A stretch of 64,000 nucleotides of DNA from Streptomyces humi (GCF_001005085.2 NZ_LBMU02000101.1:1-64000); one strand, 5' to 3'. Positions 7,387-16,888 are shown, counted from the first letter of the stretch. Made by a program: numbers and translations. Notes: generated from the letters alone by a model not told the origin.

Positions 7387-10248
7387 ATGCCCAACCCGGC
7401 AGTCTTCGTGCCCCACTTCCACTGGGACCGGGAGTGGTACGAGCCGTTCCAGGTGTTCCGGCACCGGCTCGTCACCGCCCTCGACGCCGTGCTGGAGACG
7501 GCCGAGGCCGACCCGGACTTCCGGTTCACCGTCGACGGGCAGATGGCCGCCGTCGAGGACTACCTGGAGATGCGCCCCGAACACCGGGACCGTCTCGCGG
7601 CCCTGGTCCGCGAGGGACGGCTCGCCGTCGGCCCCTGGCTCATCCTCCTCGACGAGTTCCTCTGCTCCGGCGAGACCATCGTCCGCAACCTCCAGATGGG
7701 CTGGGCGGCGGCCGAACGGCTCGGCGGCGCGATGCCGGTCGGCTACCTGCCGGACATGTTCGGCCACATCGCGCAGATGCCGCAGATCCTGGCCAGGGCC
7801 GGCATCGCACACGCGGCGCTGTGGCGCGGGGTCCCCGGCACGGTCGACGGCCACGCCTTCCGCTGGCGCGCCCCGGACGGCTCCGAGGTCCGCACCGAGT
7901 TCCTCTTCGACGGGTACGACAACGGACTCGACGTCCTGCTGGTCCCGGACCGGATCCGCGGCGCGCTCGCCGAGTACGCCGGGATGACGGCGGGGCGGTG
8001 GGGCGGCGACCCGGTGCTCGCCATGTCCGGCACCGACCACAACGCGCCCGACCCGCGGCTGGCGGACTGGCTGCGGCAGGCCTCCAGCGAGGAACGGCCG
8101 ATCACCGTCGCCACGCTGGACGAGTACGTCCGGGAGCACGTGCGGGACCCGGCGACCGCCGTCGTCACCGGCGAACTGCGCAGCCACGTACGCGGCAACA
8201 TCCTGCCGGGCGTGCTGTCCGTGCGGCTCGGCCTGAAGCAGCGGATGGCCCTCGCCGAGCGGACCGTCGACCACGCCGAGCGGATGAACGCCCTGTGGTC
8301 CACGCGCGACGAGACGAACTTCCTCGCCCTCGCCTGGCACAAGATCATCGAGTCGACCGCGCACGACTCGGTGGTCGGCTCCGGCACCGACGAGACCTGC
8401 GACCAGGTCGCCGCCCGCCTCGCCGAGGCCGCGCAGACCGCCCGCGCCGTCCGGGACACGGCCCTCGCCGAACCCGCCGCCCGGGTGCCGAGCGACGCCC
8501 ATCTGGCCGCCAACCCGTTGCCGGTGCCGCGCACCGCGCTGGTCGAGGTGGACGTGGTGGCCGCGCCGGAGGGCAGCACGCTGGTCGCGACCACCGCCGA
8601 CGGCGCCGTCCACCCCGTGCAGCCGGTCTCGCAGGCGCCGACCGTCCTCAGCGACGAACGGCTCGACGCCGCGGAGCTGGAGCGTGTGCTGCGCCGGATC
8701 CACCGCCGCGAACTCTTCGGTCTGCTGATCGACCGCTACGAACTCACTCCGAACGCCCTGGTCCTCCACCTGGCCGAGGTACCGGCCGGGCCCTTCGACC
8801 TGATGACCCTGCGCGGCGAGGTGGCCGCCGCGGCGGCCGCGCACCCCGGGCAGTGGCGGGTACGGACCCTCGCCCAGCCCCGCGCCACCGCCCTGGCGGC
8901 CGTCCCGGTCCCGGCCTGCGGGCTGGCGGCCTTCCGGGTGGCGTCGGTCCCGGACACCCCGGCCCTCCACGGCGACGCGGACCCGGCCGGACCCGGCGCC
9001 GGCCGGCCCACGACCCCGGCGACGGGGCCCGCTCCGGTGGCGGTGCCCGCCCGGACGACGGAGCCCTCGCCGGTGGCGAAACCCGCGCCGGTGGCGGTGC
9101 TCCCGGTGTCGACTCCCGCCACCGCGACGGCCGACAGCCTCTCCAACGGTCTCGTCGGGGTCCGTGTAGCCGCCGACGGCACCCTGACGGTGACCGGTGC
9201 CGACGGCACCGTGCTCACGGGGGTCGGCCGGCTGGTCGACGGCGGGGACCGCGGCGACAGCTACAACTACGCCCCGCCGGCCCACGACCTACCGGTGTCC
9301 GAGCCGGCCCGGGTCGACGTCGAACTGGTCGAGAGCGGTCCGCTGCGGGCCCGGCTGCGCGTCACCCGCGTCTACGACTGGCCCGAGGCGCTCGCCGCCG
9401 GCGACCGGGACCGGCGGTCCGGCCGTACCGTCCCGACCCCCGTGGACATGCTCGTGGAGGTCCGCGCGGGTGAGCCGTTCGTCCGGATCTCCACGGCGTT
9501 CCTCAACCGCTCCGCCGACCACCGGCTGCGCCTCCACGTCCCGCTGCCCCGGCCCGTGACCACGTCCGCGTCGGCCGGACAGTTCGCGGTCACCGAGCGC
9601 GGGCTGACCGCGGAGGGCGGCTGGGGCGAGTACCCGATCCCGACCTTCCCAGCGAGCTCCTTCGTGGCGGCGGGCCCGGCCACCGTCCTGCTCGACCACT
9701 CCGCCGAGTACGAACTCGTCGACGACGGCCGTGAACTCGCCGTCACCCTGCTGCGCGCCATCGGCTCGATCAGCGTCAACATCCACCCCCTGCGCGACGA
9801 ACCGGCGGCGAGCGAGATCCCCGCGCCGGGCGCCCAGGAACTGGGCATGCGCATCGAGAACCGGTTCGCCGTGCTGCCCTCGGCGACCGGCCGGCGGGGC
9901 GCCAACGCGGTCGCCCTCGCCGAGGAGTTCCGCGGTGACGTGCTCGTCACCCGGGGGACCGCGCCCGGCGGCGGACAACTGCCCCCGGACACCCCCGGGA
10001 TACGGGTCGACGGACCGGACGTCCAGGTGTCGAGCATCCGCCGGGTCGGCGACCCCGACCACGGACCCGGCACCGAGATCCGGCTGGCCGCGCTGCGCGA
10101 CACCGCCTCGACCGTCCGCGTGACCGGCGCCTTCACCGAAGCCACCACCGTCGACCTGCTCGGCCGGCCGATCGCCCCCGAGCCGGTGCGCGACGGGCTG
10201 GAACTCGCCCTCGGCCCCTGGGAGATCCGCACCGTCGTCCTCCGCTAG
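7387..10248 (+). CDS. Glycoside hydrolase family 38, alpha-mannosidase-like
   Basis: 953 residues from ATG 7387. GTG 7351, overlapping the permease stop, is an in-frame alternative adding 12 residues. Zinc and catalytic features of GH38 are visible: HFHWDREW (His12, Asp14), the nucleophile in PDMFGH (Asp123), and the second metal histidine in TAHDSVVGSGTDE (His326). The HWDREW start resembles bacterial MngB-type mannosidases. A Pro/Ala-rich low-complexity insert (about 529-579) separates the catalytic half from the C-terminal beta domains. There is no signal peptide, so the enzyme should act in the cytoplasm on imported mannosides. The exact linkage is unknown. Confidence 0.88.
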   Translation: MPNPAVFVPHFHWDREWYEPFQVFRHRLVTALDAVLETAEADPDFRFTVDGQMAAVEDYLEMRPEHRDRLAALVREGRLAVGPWLILLDEFLCSGETIVRNLQMGWAAAERLGGAMPVGYLPDMFGHIAQMPQILARAGIAHAALWRGVPGTVDGHAFRWRAPDGSEVRTEFLFDGYDNGLDVLLVPDRIRGALAEYAGMTAGRWGGDPVLAMSGTDHNAPDPRLADWLRQASSEERPITVATLDEYVREHVRDPATAVVTGELRSHVRGNILPGVLSVRLGLKQRMALAERTVDHAERMNALWSTRDETNFLALAWHKIIESTAHDSVVGSGTDETCDQVAARLAEAAQTARAVRDTALAEPAARVPSDAHLAANPLPVPRTALVEVDVVAAPEGSTLVATTADGAVHPVQPVSQAPTVLSDERLDAAELERVLRRIHRRELFGLLIDRYELTPNALVLHLAEVPAGPFDLMTLRGEVAAAAAAHPGQWRVRTLAQPRATALAAVPVPACGLAAFRVASVPDTPALHGDADPAGPGAGRPTTPATGPAPVAVPARTTEPSPVAKPAPVAVLPVSTPATATADSLSNGLVGVRVAADGTLTVTGADGTVLTGVGRLVDGGDRGDSYNYAPPAHDLPVSEPARVDVELVESGPLRARLRVTRVYDWPEALAAGDRDRRSGRTVPTPVDMLVEVRAGEPFVRISTAFLNRSADHRLRLHVPLPRPVTTSASAGQFAVTERGLTAEGGWGEYPIPTFPASSFVAAGPATVLLDHSAEYELVDDGRELAVTLLRAIGSISVNIHPLRDEPAASEIPAPGAQELGMRIENRFAVLPSATGRRGANAVALAEEFRGDVLVTRGTAPGGGQLPPDTPGIRVDGPDVQVSSIRRVGDPDHGPGTEIRLAALRDTASTVRVTGAFTEATTVDLLGRPIAPEPVRDGLELALGPWEIRTVVLR

Positions 10249-10286
10249 CCCCCGACACCCCCCGCCGACAAGAAAGTTGTGACCTC

Positions 10287-13265
10287 TTGCCCTCCCCGCT
10301 CGCCACGTACGTGTCCGACCCCGCGCCCTGGCACGGCGCCCTGCGCCCGGCCCGATCCTGGCTGCACTCCGACGCCCCGTCCCGCACGCTGAACGGACCC
10401 TGGCAGTTCCGTCTGTCGCCGACCGCGGCGGCGGCCGAGGACTTCGCCGCCGAGGAGTTCGACGACCGCGGCTGGGACAGCATCCCGGTGCCCGCCCACT
10501 GGGTGCTGGAGGGCGACGGCGCCTACGGCCGTCCCATCTACACGAACATCCAGTTCCCGTTCCCCATCGACCCGCCGCACGTCCCCGACGAGAACCCCAC
10601 CGGCGACTACCGCCGCCACTTCGACCTGCCCGGGGACTGGGCGGACGCGGAGCGGGTCCTGCTGCGGTTCGACGGCGTGGAGTCGCTGTTCCGGGTATGG
10701 GTGAACGGCGTCGAGATCGGCAGCGCGAGCGGCAGCCGGCTGGCCCACGAGTTCGACGTGACGTCCGCGGTCCGCCCCGGTGACAACGTCGTCGCCGTCC
10801 GCGTGCACCAGTGGTCGGCGGCCAGCTACCTGGAGGACCAGGACCAGTGGTGGCTGCCGGGCATCTTCCGGGACGTCACCCTGCTGGCTCGCCCGGCCGG
10901 CGGCATCGAGGACGTCTGGCTGCGGACGGGGTACGACGACGGGCGCGGCCGCGTCGAGGCGGAGATCACCGCCGAGGCGAGCGCCTTCCCGGTCACCCTG
11001 CGCATCCCCGGACTGGGCGTCGAGCAGATCTGGGAGACACCGGCCGACGTGACGCCGGTCGAGGTGGCCGCCGTGGAGCCGTGGTCGGCGGAGCTGCCCC
11101 GGCTGTACGACGCGACCGTGTCCTCGGCCGCCGAGAGCATCGCGCTGCGGGTCGGCTTCCGCACCGTCGAGATCCGCGGGGACCGGTTCCTGGTCAACGG
11201 GCGCCGGGTGGTCTTCCACGGGATGAACCGGCACGAGGCGCACCCCGAGCGCGGCCGGGTCTTCGACGAGGCGCACGCCCGCGCGGACCTGGCCCGGATG
11301 AAGCGGTTCAACGTGAACGCCATCCGCACCAGCCACTACCCGCCGCACCCCCGGCTGCTCGACCTCGCCGACGAACTCGGCTTCTGGGTCGTCCTCGAAT
11401 GCGACCTGGAGACCCACGGCTTCGAGAAGGTCGGCTGGGCCGGCAACCCCACCGAGGACCCGGCCTGGCGCGCCGCCTGCCTGGACCGCGTCGAGCGCAC
11501 CGTGGAACGGGACAAGAACCACCCCGCCGTCGTGCTCTGGTCGCTCGGCAACGAGGCCGGCACCGGCGCCAACCTCGCCGCCATGTCGGCCTGGGTCCAC
11601 GCCCGCGACCCCGAGCGTCCCGTGCACTACGAGGGCGACTACACCGGCGACTACACCGACGTGTACTCCCGGATGTACTCGACGGTGCCGGAGACCGAGC
11701 AGATCGGCACCGACGGCTCCACCGCCCCGCTGCTGGGCTGCACCCCGGCCCAGGGCGCCCGGCAGCGCACCAAGCCGTTCCTGCTGTGCGAGTACGCCCA
11801 CGCGATGGGCAACGGCCCCGGCGCCCTCGACCAGTACGAGGAACTGGTCCACCGCCACCCGAGGCTGCACGGCGGCTTCGTCTGGGAGTGGCGCGACCAC
11901 GGCATCGCGGCCACCGCCCCGGACGGGACGCCGTACCACGCCTACGGCGGTGACTTCGGGGAGGTCGTCCACGACGGCAACTTCGTGATGGACGGCATGG
12001 TGCTGAGCGACGACGTGCCGACGCCCGGCCTGTACGAGTTCAAGGCGGTCGTGCAGCCGGTCCGCTTCGCCTTCGACGGCGGCAAGCTCGCCGTCACCAA
12101 CCTGCGGCACTCCGCCGACACGTCCGACCTGCGGTTCCGCTGGCGCGTCGAACACGACGGGACCCCCGTGGACGCGGGGGACCTGGAGGTGCCCGCGGTG
12201 GCGGCGGGGGAGTCGGCCCGGGTGGCGCTGCCACCGCTCGCGGTGGCGGCGGACGCCGAGACCTGGCTGACCGTCGAGGCCGTGCTCGCGGCCGGAACCG
12301 CCTGGGCCCCCGAGGGACACGAGGTGGCCACCGCCCAACTGGACTGCTCGGTACGGCGGCCGGTGCCCGCGGTCCGGCCCCGCGCCGGCTGGCGGCCGGG
12401 CGAGGGCACCCTCGCCCTCGGCATCGCCGAGTTCACCGGCGGCACCCTCACCCGCCTCGCCGGACGCCCGGTGAGCGGCCCGCGGCTGGAGCTGTTCCGG
12501 GCGCCCACCGACAACGACGAGGGCACCGCCGACCGGCTGGAGGGCAGCGACGCCAGTCTCCCCGAGGTGTCCAGCGCCGAACTCTGGCGGCGCGACGGAC
12601 TCGACCGGCTGACCACCCGGCGGATCAGCGTGGAACACGCCACCGACGCCCTGCGCACCGTCGACCGGGTCTCCGCCGCGGACTCCGCCCTGGCGGTCAC
12701 GGTGGAGTCGGTCTGGACGATCGAGGACGGCGAGCTGGAACTGCGGGTGGAGATCGAACCCTCGCGCGGCTGGCGGACGGTGTGGCCGCGGATCGGGGTG
12801 CGCTTCGAACTGCCCGACGCGACGGCCCCGGTGGACGGCGCCCGCTGGTTCGGCCTCGGCCCGCTGGAGTCCTACCCCGACAGCATGCGCGCGGCCCGCA
12901 CCGGTCACTTCTCGGCCGGCGTGGCCGACCTCTCGGTGGAGTACGCGCGCCCCCAGGAGACCGGCCACCGCTCCGCGCTGCGGCACCTCACGCTGACCAG
13001 CGGCACCGCCGACGTCCTGCACGTCACGGCGCTGCCCGACCGCCGCGGGCGCCGCCCCGGTTTCACCCTCGCCCGGCACACCCCGCAGCAGCTCGCCCGA
13101 GCCGCCCACCCCTTCGAACTCCCGGAGTCCACCACCAGCCACCTGATCATCGACGCGGCCCAGCACGGCCTCGGCTCCCGGGCCTGCGGACCCGACGTGT
13201 GGCCCGAGTTCGCGCTGCGCCCCGAGGCCCGCACCCTGAGGCTGCGCATCACCCGGGCAGGCTGA
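10287..13265 (+). CDS. Glycoside hydrolase family 2 beta-galactosidase (LacZ type)
   Basis: 992 residues, about the length of E. coli LacZ. The order of domains is LacZ-like: sugar-binding jelly roll (PIYTNIQFPFPIDPP near 88-102), immunoglobulin-like domain, TIM barrel, and C-terminal 'small chain' domain with LGPLESYPD. The acid/base Glu423 is in SLGNEAG and the nucleophile Glu502 in LLCEYAHAMGN. The start is TTG 10287 with AAGAAAG about 10 bases upstream; no ATG or GTG in this frame fits better. There is no signal peptide, so it is cytoplasmic. It follows the GH38 gene by 38 bases and probably completes degradation of the imported sugar. Confidence 0.92.
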   Translation: MPSPLATYVSDPAPWHGALRPARSWLHSDAPSRTLNGPWQFRLSPTAAAAEDFAAEEFDDRGWDSIPVPAHWVLEGDGAYGRPIYTNIQFPFPIDPPHVPDENPTGDYRRHFDLPGDWADAERVLLRFDGVESLFRVWVNGVEIGSASGSRLAHEFDVTSAVRPGDNVVAVRVHQWSAASYLEDQDQWWLPGIFRDVTLLARPAGGIEDVWLRTGYDDGRGRVEAEITAEASAFPVTLRIPGLGVEQIWETPADVTPVEVAAVEPWSAELPRLYDATVSSAAESIALRVGFRTVEIRGDRFLVNGRRVVFHGMNRHEAHPERGRVFDEAHARADLARMKRFNVNAIRTSHYPPHPRLLDLADELGFWVVLECDLETHGFEKVGWAGNPTEDPAWRAACLDRVERTVERDKNHPAVVLWSLGNEAGTGANLAAMSAWVHARDPERPVHYEGDYTGDYTDVYSRMYSTVPETEQIGTDGSTAPLLGCTPAQGARQRTKPFLLCEYAHAMGNGPGALDQYEELVHRHPRLHGGFVWEWRDHGIAATAPDGTPYHAYGGDFGEVVHDGNFVMDGMVLSDDVPTPGLYEFKAVVQPVRFAFDGGKLAVTNLRHSADTSDLRFRWRVEHDGTPVDAGDLEVPAVAAGESARVALPPLAVAADAETWLTVEAVLAAGTAWAPEGHEVATAQLDCSVRRPVPAVRPRAGWRPGEGTLALGIAEFTGGTLTRLAGRPVSGPRLELFRAPTDNDEGTADRLEGSDASLPEVSSAELWRRDGLDRLTTRRISVEHATDALRTVDRVSAADSALAVTVESVWTIEDGELELRVEIEPSRGWRTVWPRIGVRFELPDATAPVDGARWFGLGPLESYPDSMRAARTGHFSAGVADLSVEYARPQETGHRSALRHLTLTSGTADVLHVTALPDRRGRRPGFTLARHTPQQLARAAHPFELPESTTSHLIIDAAQHGLGSRACGPDVWPEFALRPEARTLRLRITRAG

Positions 13266-13339
13266 GCAACAGAACCCGACAGCCCTTTCACAGTCCGCCC
13301 CCACGCCTCTCACGGCCGGGAGGTGGACGGTCACCGGCC

Positions 13340-14047
13340 ATGAAGTTATCCACCGGTACCCCACGGATCCTGGTCGTGGACGACGAGAAGGACCTGACCG
13401 ACCTGCTGGTGACGGTGCTGCGCGCCGAGGGCTGGCGGGCCGAACCGGCCCTGGACGGCGCCGCGGCGGTGCGCACGAACCGCGGTTTCCGGCCCGACGC
13501 GGTCGTCCTGGACCGCGGACTGCCCGACCTGGAGGGCCTGGAGGTGCTACGGCGCCTCCGGGCCCACCGGCCGGACCTGCCCGTCCTGTTCCTGACCGCG
13601 CGGGAGGGCGTCGAGGACCGGATCGCCGGGCTGCGCGCCGGAGCCGACGACTACGTGCCCAAGCCGTTCGACCTGGACGAGGTGGTGCTGCGGCTGCGCG
13701 CCCTGCTGCGCCGCTGCGAGACGGGCCGGCCCGGCGGCTCGCTGCTCGTGGTCGGCGACCTCACCCTCGACGAGGAGACCCGGCGGGTGCACCGGGCCGG
13801 TACCCCGGTCCGGCTCACCGGCCGGGAGTTCGAGCTGCTCCGCTACCTCATGCGGCACACCGGCCGGGTCCTCGGCCGAGAGGAACTCCTCGACAACGTC
13901 TGGGCGTCGGAGGACGACCGGCACCCCGGGATCGTCGAGAGCTACGTCAGCTACCTGCGCCGCAAGATCGAGCGCGACCGGTCCGTCCTCATCCACACCG
14001 TGCGCGGCGTCGGCTACCTGATGAAGCCCGCCGACGCACGGCGGTGA
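13340..14047 (+). CDS. OmpR/PhoB-family response regulator
   Basis: 235 residues. The receiver domain has the acidic pair Asp14-Asp15, phospho-acceptor Asp58 (VVLDRGLPD) and the conserved KPF lysine near 108. A winged-helix DNA-binding domain follows, with the characteristic SYVSYLRRKIE and VRGVGYLM near the end. ATG 13340 follows GGGAGGTGG. The stop overlaps the GTG of the histidine kinase gene, so the two are one coupled operon. It begins 74 bases after the beta-galactosidase gene, with no clear terminator between, but the signal it senses need not be sugar. Confidence 0.93.
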   Translation: MKLSTGTPRILVVDDEKDLTDLLVTVLRAEGWRAEPALDGAAAVRTNRGFRPDAVVLDRGLPDLEGLEVLRRLRAHRPDLPVLFLTAREGVEDRIAGLRAGADDYVPKPFDLDEVVLRLRALLRRCETGRPGGSLLVVGDLTLDEETRRVHRAGTPVRLTGREFELLRYLMRHTGRVLGREELLDNVWASEDDRHPGIVESYVSYLRRKIERDRSVLIHTVRGVGYLMKPADARR

Positions 14048-15534
14048 CCGGGATGAGAACGCCGGGCGGTGACCGCGGGCCGCGCAGCCTGCGCTCCCGG
14101 ATGATCCTCTCCAGCAGCCTGCTGCTGGCCGCGCTGTCCGTCGTGATCATCGCCATCACCGGACTGGCCATGCGCACCTACCTGATGACCGGCCTGGACC
14201 AGCGCCTCGACGCGCTGGCCGAGCACTCGACGGCCGCCCGTGAACAGATCGGGGCCCCGACCGCGGGACTGCCGTACCTGCGGGCGTTCGGTGTCCCGGC
14301 GGGCACCGTCGGCGTCTCCGTGGCCGGCCGGCGGGGCGCCGTCCGGCACGCGGCGCTCGTCGACGACTCCGGGGAGCTGACCGCGCCGACCGTCCGGCAG
14401 CAGCGGATCCTGGCCCTGGTCGAGCCCGACGGCCACCGCCACACCAGGGACCTGCCCGGCCGCGGCACCTACCGGGTCAAGGCGGTACGCGCCGACACCA
14501 GGGAAGCCGAGATCACCATCGTCACCGCCGTGCCGGTGCACCCCGTGGACCACATGCTCGGCGGACTGCTGGCCGTCGAGTCGGCGGTGGCGGCCACCGC
14601 TCTGCTCGTCGCCGCCCTGGTCGCGGCCACCGTGATCGACCGTCAGCTACGGCCCCTGCAACGCGTCGCCGCCACCGCCACCCGGATCTCCCGCGAACCC
14701 CTCGGCCACGGTGCGGTCCGCTCCCTGGAACGGGTGCCGCAGGACGAGTGCGCCACCGAGACGGGCCGGCTCGCCGAGGCCGTCAACCGGCTGCTCGGGC
14801 ACGTCGAGAACGCCCTCGCCGACCGTTACGCCACCGAACTGCGGATGCGGGACTTCCTCGCCGACGCCGGCCACGAACTGCGCACCCCGCTCGCCTCCGT
14901 CGCCGGCCACCTCCAACTGGTGCGCCGCGCCCCGAAGTCGGCGGCCCCGCAGGCCGAGTACGCGCTCGGCCGCATGGAGTCCGGTATCGGCCGGATGCGC
15001 ACCCTCGTCGAGGACCTGCTGCTCCTCGCCCGCCTGGACACCGGCCGCCCGCTGGCCCGCGAGGAGGTGGGCCTCGGCCCGCTGCTCGCCGAGGCGGTCG
15101 CCGACGCCCGCGCGGCCGGGCCCGACCACCGCTGGGAGTTCCTGATGCCCGGGAACCTGGTGCTGGTCGAGGGCGACCCGGACCGCCTGCACCAGGTCGC
15201 CGCCAACCTCCTCGCCAACGCCCGCACCCACACCCCGCCCGGTACCAGGGTCACCGTCACCGTCCGTACCGACGACGCCCATGCGGTGATCCGCGTGGCC
15301 GACGACGGCCCCGGCATCCCGCCCGACCTGCTGCCCCGGGTCTTCGAACGCTTCGCCCGCGGCGACGCCTCCCGCTCCCGCGCCACCGGCAGCAGCGGCC
15401 TCGGCCTCGCCATCGTCGCCGCGGTCTCCGCGGCCCACGGAGGCCATGCCGAGGCCACCAGCGAACCGGGCCGCACGACCTTCACGATCCACCTGCCCCT
15501 GCACCCGACAGGGGCTGACCAGAGCGCCCCGTAA
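14044..15534 (+). CDS. Membrane sensor histidine kinase
   Basis: 496 residues from GTG 14044, overlapping the regulator stop (ATG 14053 is a close alternative). Two membrane segments (about 19-42 and 178-200) bracket an extracellular sensor domain of roughly 135 residues. HAMP follows, then the HisKA H-box FLADAGHELRTP with His277, the N-box NLLANARTHTPPG, and G-boxes DDGPGIPP and GSSGLGLAI. It autophosphorylates and passes phosphate to the coupled regulator. The stop codon TAA lies in the loop of a terminator-like hairpin that opens the repeat element at 15535. Confidence 0.93.
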   Translation: MTGMRTPGGDRGPRSLRSRMILSSSLLLAALSVVIIAITGLAMRTYLMTGLDQRLDALAEHSTAAREQIGAPTAGLPYLRAFGVPAGTVGVSVAGRRGAVRHAALVDDSGELTAPTVRQQRILALVEPDGHRHTRDLPGRGTYRVKAVRADTREAEITIVTAVPVHPVDHMLGGLLAVESAVAATALLVAALVAATVIDRQLRPLQRVAATATRISREPLGHGAVRSLERVPQDECATETGRLAEAVNRLLGHVENALADRYATELRMRDFLADAGHELRTPLASVAGHLQLVRRAPKSAAPQAEYALGRMESGIGRMRTLVEDLLLLARLDTGRPLAREEVGLGPLLAEAVADARAAGPDHRWEFLMPGNLVLVEGDPDRLHQVAANLLANARTHTPPGTRVTVTVRTDDAHAVIRVADDGPGIPPDLLPRVFERFARGDASRSRATGSSGLGLAIVAAVSAAHGGHAEATSEPGRTTFTIHLPLHPTGADQSAP

Positions 15535-15541
15535 GGGGCGC
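15524..15541 (+). terminator. Hairpin over the histidine kinase stop codon
   Basis: GCGCCCC (15524-15530) pairs perfectly with GGGGCGC (15535-15541) across the loop GTAA, whose last three bases are the stop codon. There is no U-tract, as is usual in Streptomyces. The right arm is also the first part of the dispersed 27-base repeat. Confidence 0.55.
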
Positions 15542-15561
15542 GGGGAACTGCGCGACCAGCC
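15535..15561 (+). repeat. Dispersed 27-base element, copy 1
   Basis: The core begins GGGGCGCGGGGAACTGCGCG and is 27 bases long. It is identical at all 27 positions to 32348-32374 and shares its first 20 bases with 24052-24078. A near-identical inverted copy lies at 23732-23758. Each copy is preceded by the complementary GCGCCC-type arm, forming a hairpin. Confidence 0.85.
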
Positions 15562-15571
15562 CCCACACACC

Positions 15572-15687
15572 CGCAGCCGCCCGACGACCCACCACACACC
15601 CGCAGCCGCCCGACGACCCACCGCACACCCGCACCCGCCCGACGACCCACCACACACCCGCAGCCGCCCGACGACCCACCACGGCAG
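15572..15687 (+). repeat. 29-bp tandem repeat, four units
   Basis: Units start at 15572, 15601, 15630 and 15659, exactly 29 bases apart, each beginning CGCAGCCGCCCGACGACCCA (one unit has CGCACCC). A single related tail, CACCCGCACCCGCCCGACGG, follows the element copy at 24052, so this array looks like local expansion of the element's tail. It fills the gap between the convergent kinase and serpin genes. Confidence 0.85.
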
Positions 15688-15702
15688 CCCGCTGGGCGTC
15701 GC

Positions 15703-16872
15703 TCACCCCGCCGTCGGCTCCGTGACCCACCCCGCCGCCAGAACCAGGCGGCTCGCACGGTGCACGGCGAGGAAGCCGAACGGCCGGTCGAAGACGGCCC
15801 GGACCACGGTGGACTCGTACTGGTACCGCGGCGGCCCGCCGCCCGGCGCCGCCACCACGGCCGTCACCGCGGCCGCCCGGAAGCCCAGCGGGCCGAACTC
15901 CGCGACCGCGGACTGCCCGGCGGCCCCGATGGCGAGCGGTGCCGCACAGACCCCGGGGAAGTGCCCCTCGCGGGCGTCGGCGGCCGTGGACAGCCCGAAC
16001 AGGCCGTGCAGTTGCAGCAGATCGTGGTCCGCGCGCACCGCGAAGCCGACGGTCGTCACGTCCAGCCGCGTCGGATCCGGGGCGACCGACGGCTGCCGTT
16101 CCACGGTCACGCCGGGTCCCGCGGCCCCGTAGGGCAGGCGGCCGCCGGTCGTCACCGGCAGGGCGCGTTCCAGGACGCCGATACCGGTGTGCAGCACCTG
16201 GCCGGGCGCCATCCCCTCCGCGCCGAGCAGGAGATGCACGTCGAGGCCGGCGTCGCCGGGCACCTTCACGGTGGTGACCGGTCCGTCCGGGCCCGCGGCC
16301 ACCCCGAGCCGGTCCGGGCGGACACTGCTGCGGTGCAGACCGGTCAGCGTACGGCCCTGCCACGGCCCCGAGCCGGGCCGCAGCACGGTCTCCCGGAACG
16401 GGTGCCGCCAGTCCGCGCGCAGCGCCAGCGCGGTCGCCAGGACCAGCCGGGCCCCCTCGGGCAGCCGGACCGGCATCCGCTCGACCAGCCCGCCGGTGCG
16501 CTTGGCCGCCCACGCGTCCAGCGCCTCCCGGGAGGCCGCCGGGTCAGGGCCGAGCACGCCGTGCGCGTCGGCGGGGAGCCCGGCCGCCCACTGCTCGCGC
16601 AGTTCCAGCGCACGGTCGGTCCACAGCCCCAGCGCCGACGCCACGCCGGACATGGCGTCGAGCCCGTCGAGTAACTCCCGCGCACCGGCCGCGGCCTGGT
16701 CCGCCGGCAGCCCTACGGCCCTGGTCAGCTCGTCACGGGCGGGCCCGGTGGCGCCGGCGGCGAGGAAGGCGAGCAGCGGCCAGACACCGGCGGCCGAGAA
16801 GACCGTGCCCTGTCTGGTCTGCCGGGCCCAGCGTGCGGTGAGCGCGTTGACGGCGCTGACGGTGTCGTTCAT
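15703..16872 (-). CDS. Serpin-family protease inhibitor
   Basis: 389 residues from ATG 16872, with GGGAGGAC just upstream on the minus strand. The N-terminus has the serpin NxLTxRWA-like helix and FSAAGVWPLLAFLAAGATG, and the C-terminus has the serpin signature region (FDRPFGFLAVHRASRLVLAAGWV) after the expected reactive-centre stretch. Serpins trap serine or cysteine proteases by a suicide conformational change. The length matches the family (350-400 residues). No signal peptide is evident from the chosen start, so an intracellular target is more likely. Three short direct repeats lie upstream of its ribosome-binding site. Confidence 0.85.
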   Translation of the reverse strand: MNDTVSAVNALTARWARQTRQGTVFSAAGVWPLLAFLAAGATGPARDELTRAVGLPADQAAAGARELLDGLDAMSGVASALGLWTDRALELREQWAAGLPADAHGVLGPDPAASREALDAWAAKRTGGLVERMPVRLPEGARLVLATALALRADWRHPFRETVLRPGSGPWQGRTLTGLHRSSVRPDRLGVAAGPDGPVTTVKVPGDAGLDVHLLLGAEGMAPGQVLHTGIGVLERALPVTTGGRLPYGAAGPGVTVERQPSVAPDPTRLDVTTVGFAVRADHDLLQLHGLFGLSTAADAREGHFPGVCAAPLAIGAAGQSAVAEFGPLGFRAAAVTAVVAAPGGGPPRYQYESTVVRAVFDRPFGFLAVHRASRLVLAAGWVTEPTAG

Positions 16873-16888
16873 CGGTCGTCCTCCCAGG

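Noticed and set aside
10245..13364. A 1039-codon minus-strand open frame opposite the beta-galactosidase gene
   Set aside because: Same shadow effect; the plus-strand frame carries the LacZ catalytic residues and normal length.
13340..15534. The two-component pair as regulator of the upstream sugar operon
   Set aside because: Adjacency is the only link. The sugar operon has its own LacI-type regulator and operator, and the kinase sensor domain shows no sugar-binding family.
15572..15687. The 29-bp repeats considered as a CRISPR array
   Set aside because: The repeats are directly adjacent with no unique spacers, and there are no cas genes.
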